A DNA stretch of 9,527 bases from Patescibacteria group bacterium (GTDB taxonomy: Bacteria > Patescibacteriota > Minisyncoccia > Phycocordibacterales > UBA9973). Location: the NCBI GenBank assembly GCA_030916575.1, contig JAUPWJ010000028.1, positions 1-9,527 of the forward strand. Direction: 5' to 3'. A model generated the notes under the pieces. That model was not told the origin of the DNA, ran no database searches, and worked only from the letters and a program-made list of their open reading frames with translations. The stretch's first letter is position 1. The number at the start of each line of letters is the position of its first letter. Of this stretch, positions 6,029 through 9,527 are shown one piece after another. A program made the position numbers and the translations under genes.

Positions 6029-7699
6029 ATGCTCAGACTTTTCTTACAATTTGAATTAGGTAAGGTTAAAAAATACTTTAAGACAAACACGACCGCTAAG
6101 GTTATTACCGCAGTTTTATTTTTGGTAGTTTTTGTATTTTTGGGTATGGGCATCTATGGTTTTTTTGCTTCTGGTTTTAGATATATCTATTTTGGCATTG
6201 AAGAAGAATTTAAAATACCACTATTTCTTTTTATCTACGAAACTTTTCTACTTATCTTGGCGGGTGTTATTGTTGTAAGTTCCATGGTTTCTGGAGTTTT
6301 CAACCTTTTTCGTGGACAAAATGACGCATGGTTTATTGGTACACCTGGGTATAAAATTTTTCCGAAATTAATTTTTGTAAAAAGCCTCTTTGTGTCGATT
6401 TGGCCACTCATTATAATCTTCTTGCCGGTGGTGCTTGCATTTAATAAGATGTACCAATTAGGTTTTGGTAGTTTTCTCCTCATTATTTTTTCTGTCATAC
6501 TGTTACTTGTACTTACAAATGCAATTACCCTTTCTTTAATTGTATTTATTGGGTATTTGTACTTCCTTGTTTCGAAAATTATCACACCCGTAGCTTTTCA
6601 TTTCAAAGGATTTGTTGCCATTCTCCTTGTTACTGTTATTGTAAATTTAGTATACGTGTGGAAGGTTGTTTCTCAGCTTGACCTGGTGAGAATCTTTAAG
6701 GCAGATAATGCTGATGCAATAATTACAACCGCAAATATAGGATCTTATTTTGAAGCATTTCCTACCCATTCTCTTGCGATGGAAATTCTAAGTTTACAGA
6801 GAGGAAATTTTAATGAAGCACTTACACATGCCGGAAATCTAACCTTAATTGCACTTGTTGCTATTATTGCTTGGTGGCTTGTTTCCTACCTCTTTTATCC
6901 TCTTTGGCAGGTATTTCAGGAGGGAAATAACAAAGAAACAGAAAAAAAGAATACACGATCAGGTAAGGTTTATCAATTTCAGGGGAGCCAACTAACGGCC
7001 CTCTTTAAGAAGGAATCACTTATTGCGAGTAGAAATTGGAAAAATGTTTTATGGTTTTCTTTTTTGGCATGTATCTGGCTTGTTCAGATAGGAGTAAGTG
7101 TCATCATGGAACATAATATTCGTCGCCATGAAACTGATATTAGTGCAACGCTTGCCATACTTCAGACAATACAGTTTGTGATTGCAGCATATTTTATTTG
7201 CGCATTCACGTTACGGTTTGTTTTCCCCTCATTTTCAATCGAGAAAAAAACTTCATGGATTTTGGGTACAGCGCCTGTAAGTATGACAAGACTATTTTTT
7301 GGTAAATATTTTTTCTATACCTCCTTCTTTGTTCTCCTTGGACTCGTAATGAACTATATCAATGTTAATGTTTTAAATGTTTCTATCACACAAGCTCTCT
7401 ACTCAACCACTCTTCTTGTTGTGACAATTGTTTTTGTCGTAACATTCGGTATGATTTTAGGAGCACTTTTCCCAAACAAAGAATCCGATGATCCAGGCGT
7501 TATATCAACAAGCATGTCCGGTCTTTTTTTCACAGCGTCATCACTTCTGTATGGAGGACTGGGTGCGTGGACACTTTATCAAGCGCTCACTAAAGGAGAA
7601 CTGGTTTTTATTGAAGCCTTTGTTCTCTTTTCTTTGCTTTTAGTTGCCGTAATGCTTTCTCGAGTTTCTTATGTTATGAGACGAAGTATTTTTGATTAA
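6029..7699 (+). CDS. ABC-2-type exporter permease with two homologous halves
   Basis: A 556-residue integral membrane protein with about twelve hydrophobic segments (roughly 25-47, 64-90, 119-137, 148-178, 193-212, 269-290, 341-360, 373-398, 427-446, 457-480, 492-515 and 527-548). It pairs with the ATPase encoded immediately upstream. A repeated cytoplasmic-loop motif marks two halves: WFIGTPGYKIFPKLIFVK (101-118) and WILGTAPVSMTRLFFGK (410-426). Each follows a pair of helices and ends at a lysine before the next helix. This duplicated arrangement, with a charged linker around 295-330, fits the large single-chain ABC-2 exporter permeases, which contain two permease units per chain. There is no signal peptide and no Shine-Dalgarno sequence, so translation may be coupled to the ATPase gene. 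The cargo cannot be inferred from the sequence. Confidence 0.88.
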   Translation: MLRLFLQFELGKVKKYFKTNTTAKVITAVLFLVVFVFLGMGIYGFFASGFRYIYFGIEEEFKIPLFLFIYETFLLILAGVIVVSSMVSGVFNLFRGQNDAWFIGTPGYKIFPKLIFVKSLFVSIWPLIIIFLPVVLAFNKMYQLGFGSFLLIIFSVILLLVLTNAITLSLIVFIGYLYFLVSKIITPVAFHFKGFVAILLVTVIVNLVYVWKVVSQLDLVRIFKADNADAIITTANIGSYFEAFPTHSLAMEILSLQRGNFNEALTHAGNLTLIALVAIIAWWLVSYLFYPLWQVFQEGNNKETEKKNTRSGKVYQFQGSQLTALFKKESLIASRNWKNVLWFSFLACIWLVQIGVSVIMEHNIRRHETDISATLAILQTIQFVIAAYFICAFTLRFVFPSFSIEKKTSWILGTAPVSMTRLFFGKYFFYTSFFVLLGLVMNYINVNVLNVSITQALYSTTLLVVTIVFVVTFGMILGALFPNKESDDPGVISTSMSGLFFTASSLLYGGLGAWTLYQALTKGELVFIEAFVLFSLLLVAVMLSRVSYVMRRSIFD

Positions 7700-7721
7700 T
7701 GATTTAACAACACTTCAAATA

Positions 7722-7741
7722 GTTTGGTGGAAACCTTTTTT
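7722..7741 (+). terminator. Weak candidate terminator between convergent genes
   Basis: GTTT (7722-7725) can pair with AAAC (7731-7734) around GGTGG, followed by C and six T residues. Only four base pairs form, so this is marginal. Its place right after the permease stop codon and before the convergent flavoprotein gene is the main support. The 53-nt gap holds nothing else I can identify. Confidence 0.3.
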
Positions 7742-7752
7742 ACGTCTTACAT

Positions 7753-9015
7753 TTACACATTACTCCCTGCAACGTATCCAGTTGTCCAGCAAAGTTGCAA
7801 ACTATATCCACCGGAGGGTCTATCAATATCTAATACATCACCAATGAGAAAGAGGTTTGGCACAAGGCGTGACTGCATTGTCTTGAAATCAACTTCTGTA
7901 AGCGTAACGCCACCAGAAGAAACAATTGCCTTATCTTTCCCAAGTAAGCCTTTGACGGATAGTTTGATATCTTTAATATTTTTAATTAACTTCACACGGT
8001 CCTCGCTACTTACACTATGACAAGAAGTTTCTCCATCAATATCTGCAAGTTTTAGTACAATGGACACAAGCGGAGAGGGGATAAATTGACCAAGAACATT
8101 CTTTAACTTCTTATTGCTTTCTTCTACAAGAATTGACTGCATTCGTTGCTTTAGGGTTCCTGTATCAACAGATGGAAACATGTCGAGCGAAATGGTAACT
8201 TCTCCATACTTAAGCAGTTCACCCACATCTTTACTCATATTTAAAACCGTTGGTCCACTGATGCCGGTGTGTGTAAACAAGAGTTTACCCTTGTAGCTTT
8301 CTTGCTTTTGGTTATTTTGAAAAGTAGTGAGTTTGATTTCGGGGAGTGTAAGTCCACTTATTTTTTTTACCCACACATCAGAAAGTGTGATAGGGACAAG
8401 CGCACCAGTATCTTCTTTCACGGCATGTCCTAATTTTTTAAGCCAAACAAACCCTTCTCCTGTTGAACCAGTTTCTGGACGAGAAAGTCCTCCTGTTGCA
8501 AGGATGCATGATTTTGTATAAATATCATTTCCACTCTTGGTTTTGATAATAAGTCCACCATCTTCTTTGTCCATGGTAATTCCGCTTACGGTGCTACTTT
8601 TTTGTATAGTGACCTTTCCTTCTTGCATGTATTTGTAGAGTACATCAAATACGGTTTGTGCAGAGTCAGAGACAGGGAAGATGCGTCCCTCGTTCTCTTC
8701 TTTGGTTGCCATTCCTCGTTTATTAAAAAATTCAAGAGTGTCTGTTACGTCGAACTGTGAAAATGCAGAAAAGAGGAATTTATCATTTCCTTTGTACTTT
8801 GCAAGCATTTCGCGAGTATTTGTTTTGTTGTTGGTTACGTTACAACGACCACCACCAGTGATGAGCAATTTTTTACCCAAAACAGTGTTCTTTTCAAGGA
8901 GAAGTACCTTCTTACCACGCTCTCCTGCACGGCCTGCTGCCACCATACCCGCAGGACCACCACCGACAACAACAACATCCCACACTGTGTGTGTTTCTTT
9001 TTTCAATAAAGCCAT
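7753..9015 (-). CDS. BaiN/HI0933-family FAD-dependent oxidoreductase
   Basis: A 420-residue flavoprotein of the HI0933/YhiN/BaiN family, often labelled 'aminoacetone oxidase family FAD-binding enzyme'. The dinucleotide-binding motif VVVGGGPAGMVAA is at 16-28, followed by LLLEKN, which ends in the ribose-binding acidic residue. The family signature GKKLLITGGGRCNVTN is complete. Further family blocks are EGRIFPVSDSA, LATGGLSRPETGSTGEGF, LLFTHTGISGP and, at the C-terminus, SSGGVTLTEVDFKTM and GDVLDIDRPSGGYSLQ. The last differs slightly from the usual GE-LD...GGYNLQ. Length is normal and no block is missing. Members reduce or oxidise small organic substrates with FAD, but most, including this one, have no assigned substrate. 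The start is uncertain: ATG 9015 overlaps a TATAAT box, and the in-frame TTG at 9006 fits the leaderless spacing seen elsewhere here, which would remove three residues (MAL). Confidence 0.9.
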   Translation of the reverse strand: MALLKKETHTVWDVVVVGGGPAGMVAAGRAGERGKKVLLLEKNTVLGKKLLITGGGRCNVTNNKTNTREMLAKYKGNDKFLFSAFSQFDVTDTLEFFNKRGMATKEENEGRIFPVSDSAQTVFDVLYKYMQEGKVTIQKSSTVSGITMDKEDGGLIIKTKSGNDIYTKSCILATGGLSRPETGSTGEGFVWLKKLGHAVKEDTGALVPITLSDVWVKKISGLTLPEIKLTTFQNNQKQESYKGKLLFTHTGISGPTVLNMSKDVGELLKYGEVTISLDMFPSVDTGTLKQRMQSILVEESNKKLKNVLGQFIPSPLVSIVLKLADIDGETSCHSVSSEDRVKLIKNIKDIKLSVKGLLGKDKAIVSSGGVTLTEVDFKTMQSRLVPNLFLIGDVLDIDRPSGGYSLQLCWTTGYVAGSNV

Positions 9016-9022
9016 TATAGCA
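9014..9022 (-). promoter_or_regulatory. Extended -10 promoter overlapping the flavoprotein start codon
   Basis: On the minus strand, TGC-TATAAT spans 9022-9014 and its last two bases are the AT of the ATG at 9015. Transcription from it would begin near 9007-9006, at or beside an in-frame TTG codon exactly 6 nt after the box. Either the true start is that TTG, or the ATG is used on a longer transcript begun elsewhere. No good -35 is seen. Confidence 0.55.
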
Positions 9023-9128
9023 CAATTTTGAAAATATTGACAGAGATATTTTTATATTGTTTTGTGAACAATTTTGACTAAGTATTTTAAAGAGGGTAGA
9101 GTACGTACTGAATCTTTTTCATTAAATT
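9016..9128. promoter_or_regulatory. Divergent intergenic region with candidate plus-strand promoter
   Basis: This AT-rich gap separates the flavoprotein gene (minus) from the last gene (plus). TTGACT (9074-9079) and TAGAGT (9097-9102) are 17 nt apart and could form a moderate promoter for the downstream gene, giving a leader of about 35 nt. A second TTGACA (9037-9042) has no acceptable -10 at the right distance. No coding frame is supported here. Confidence 0.45.
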
Positions 9129-9143
9129 ATGGAAAGGGAAAAA

Positions 9144-9527
9144 ATGATTATTGAACAGTTCTTAGATCTAAAAAAAGGTCATCGTCTTAGGAAACGAAAC
9201 GGGGACGGATCAATCTATACCATTCTCGAGAAGTTCGGTCACGCACTTCTTGTTGTCCATGTGGCGATGGTTATTGACCCACATGAGTGGGAATACGAGA
9301 ACGGTAGACGGGTTGAGCGTTTGAGTGATCTTCGTCTTGGTGTCCTCATAAGGAAAAGGACCACAGGGGCTGAACTCTCCATCGTAACAAAACTTGTTAC
9401 GGAACCAGGTAGGGAATATGCTCAGGCGACAATTACAGACACGGTGTCATTGTCAGAGGCTAATGGTTGGATGCATGTCGTTTCTGTTGTTGTGCATCCA
9501 CACTCAATTACCGACCTTGTTGGGGCA
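9144..9527 (+). CDS. Unrecognised protein, N-terminal 128 residues (3' partial)
   Basis: An open frame with no stop runs from ATG 9144 to the right edge of the window. The base composition is less AT-rich than elsewhere and the codon use looks coding. GGAAAGGG ending at 9138 is a plausible Shine-Dalgarno sequence, 5 nt before the ATG. It is the only clear one in the window, and it favours 9144 over the in-frame ATG at 9129. The translation begins MIIEQFLDLKKGHRLRKRNG and contains short alternating strands and charged turns (HALLVVHVAMV, RLGVLIRKR, GWMHVVSVVVHPH). This suggests a soluble, mainly beta domain with no signal peptide or membrane helix in the visible part. I do not recognise the family, and the missing C-terminus may be needed to identify it. 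Confidence 0.65.
   Translation, partial: MIIEQFLDLKKGHRLRKRNGDGSIYTILEKFGHALLVVHVAMVIDPHEWEYENGRRVERLSDLRLGVLIRKRTTGAELSIVTKLVTEPGREYAQATITDTVSLSEANGWMHVVSVVVHPHSITDLVGA

Noticed and set aside
6235..6585. Minus-strand open frame of 116 codons opposite the ABC permease
   Set aside because: It lies wholly inside the permease gene, whose membrane segments and repeated motif are convincing, and it has no promoter or recognisable content.
8681..9031. Plus-strand open frame of 116 codons opposite the flavoprotein gene
   Set aside because: It is the complement of a well-supported flavoprotein gene. Its serine/proline-rich translation is typical of an antisense shadow and no start signal is present.
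1..9527. CRISPR arrays, insertion sequences, tRNA or rRNA genes
   Set aside because: No regularly spaced repeats, no transposase motifs or terminal inverted repeats, and no conserved RNA-gene structure were found on either strand by eye.

Overview
The window most likely comes from a small-genome, AT-rich bacterium, plausibly a member of the Patescibacteria/CPR. This is an inference. The supporting signs are very short leaders, with promoter -10 boxes placed exactly so that transcripts would begin at the start codon; few Shine-Dalgarno sequences; compact gene spacing; a variant sortase-type C-terminal anchor; and a mix of a BaiN/HI0933-type flavoprotein, an ABC-2 exporter and proteins with no recognisable family. 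Genes use standard TAA/TAG stops. I made no database comparison, and every family call rests on motifs read by eye.

Layout from left to right. (1) Positions 3-107 are the last 34 codons of a cell-surface protein ending in a RPETWPG motif, a membrane helix and a basic tail. A strong 16-bp hairpin terminator follows (159-204). (2) Positions 323-5130 hold a four-gene, visibly more AT-rich block, all on the plus strand: a zinc-dependent HDAC/AcuC-like deacetylase with all catalytic residues intact; a 391-residue protein of unknown family; a full-length transketolase; and an aminoglycoside-phosphotransferase/choline-kinase-fold kinase. The deacetylase and the unknown gene each have their own extended -10 promoter. 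The last three genes are packed 5 and 10 nt apart and probably form one transcript. (3) Positions 5131-5302 are a GC-richer intergenic stretch with a strong rho-independent terminator (5217-5261), then an extended -10 promoter. (4) Positions 5303-7699 are an ABC exporter operon, with the ATPase followed after 6 nt by its permease. (5) Positions 7753-9015 on the minus strand encode a BaiN/HI0933-family FAD flavoprotein, convergent with the exporter. (6) Positions 9144-9527 on the plus strand are the start of an unrecognised protein cut by the window edge.

The part most deserving attention is the block at 323-5130. A deacetylase, a transketolase and a small-molecule kinase, with an unknown protein between them, look like a compact pathway that deacetylates, remodels by two-carbon transfer and phosphorylates a sugar- or amino-sugar-like compound. 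The transketolase keeps the thiamine diphosphate chemistry but has replaced several residues that hold the sugar phosphate in classical enzymes, so its acceptor is probably not an ordinary pentose-phosphate intermediate. The pathway itself is inference. The residue substitutions and the gene order can be seen in the sequence.
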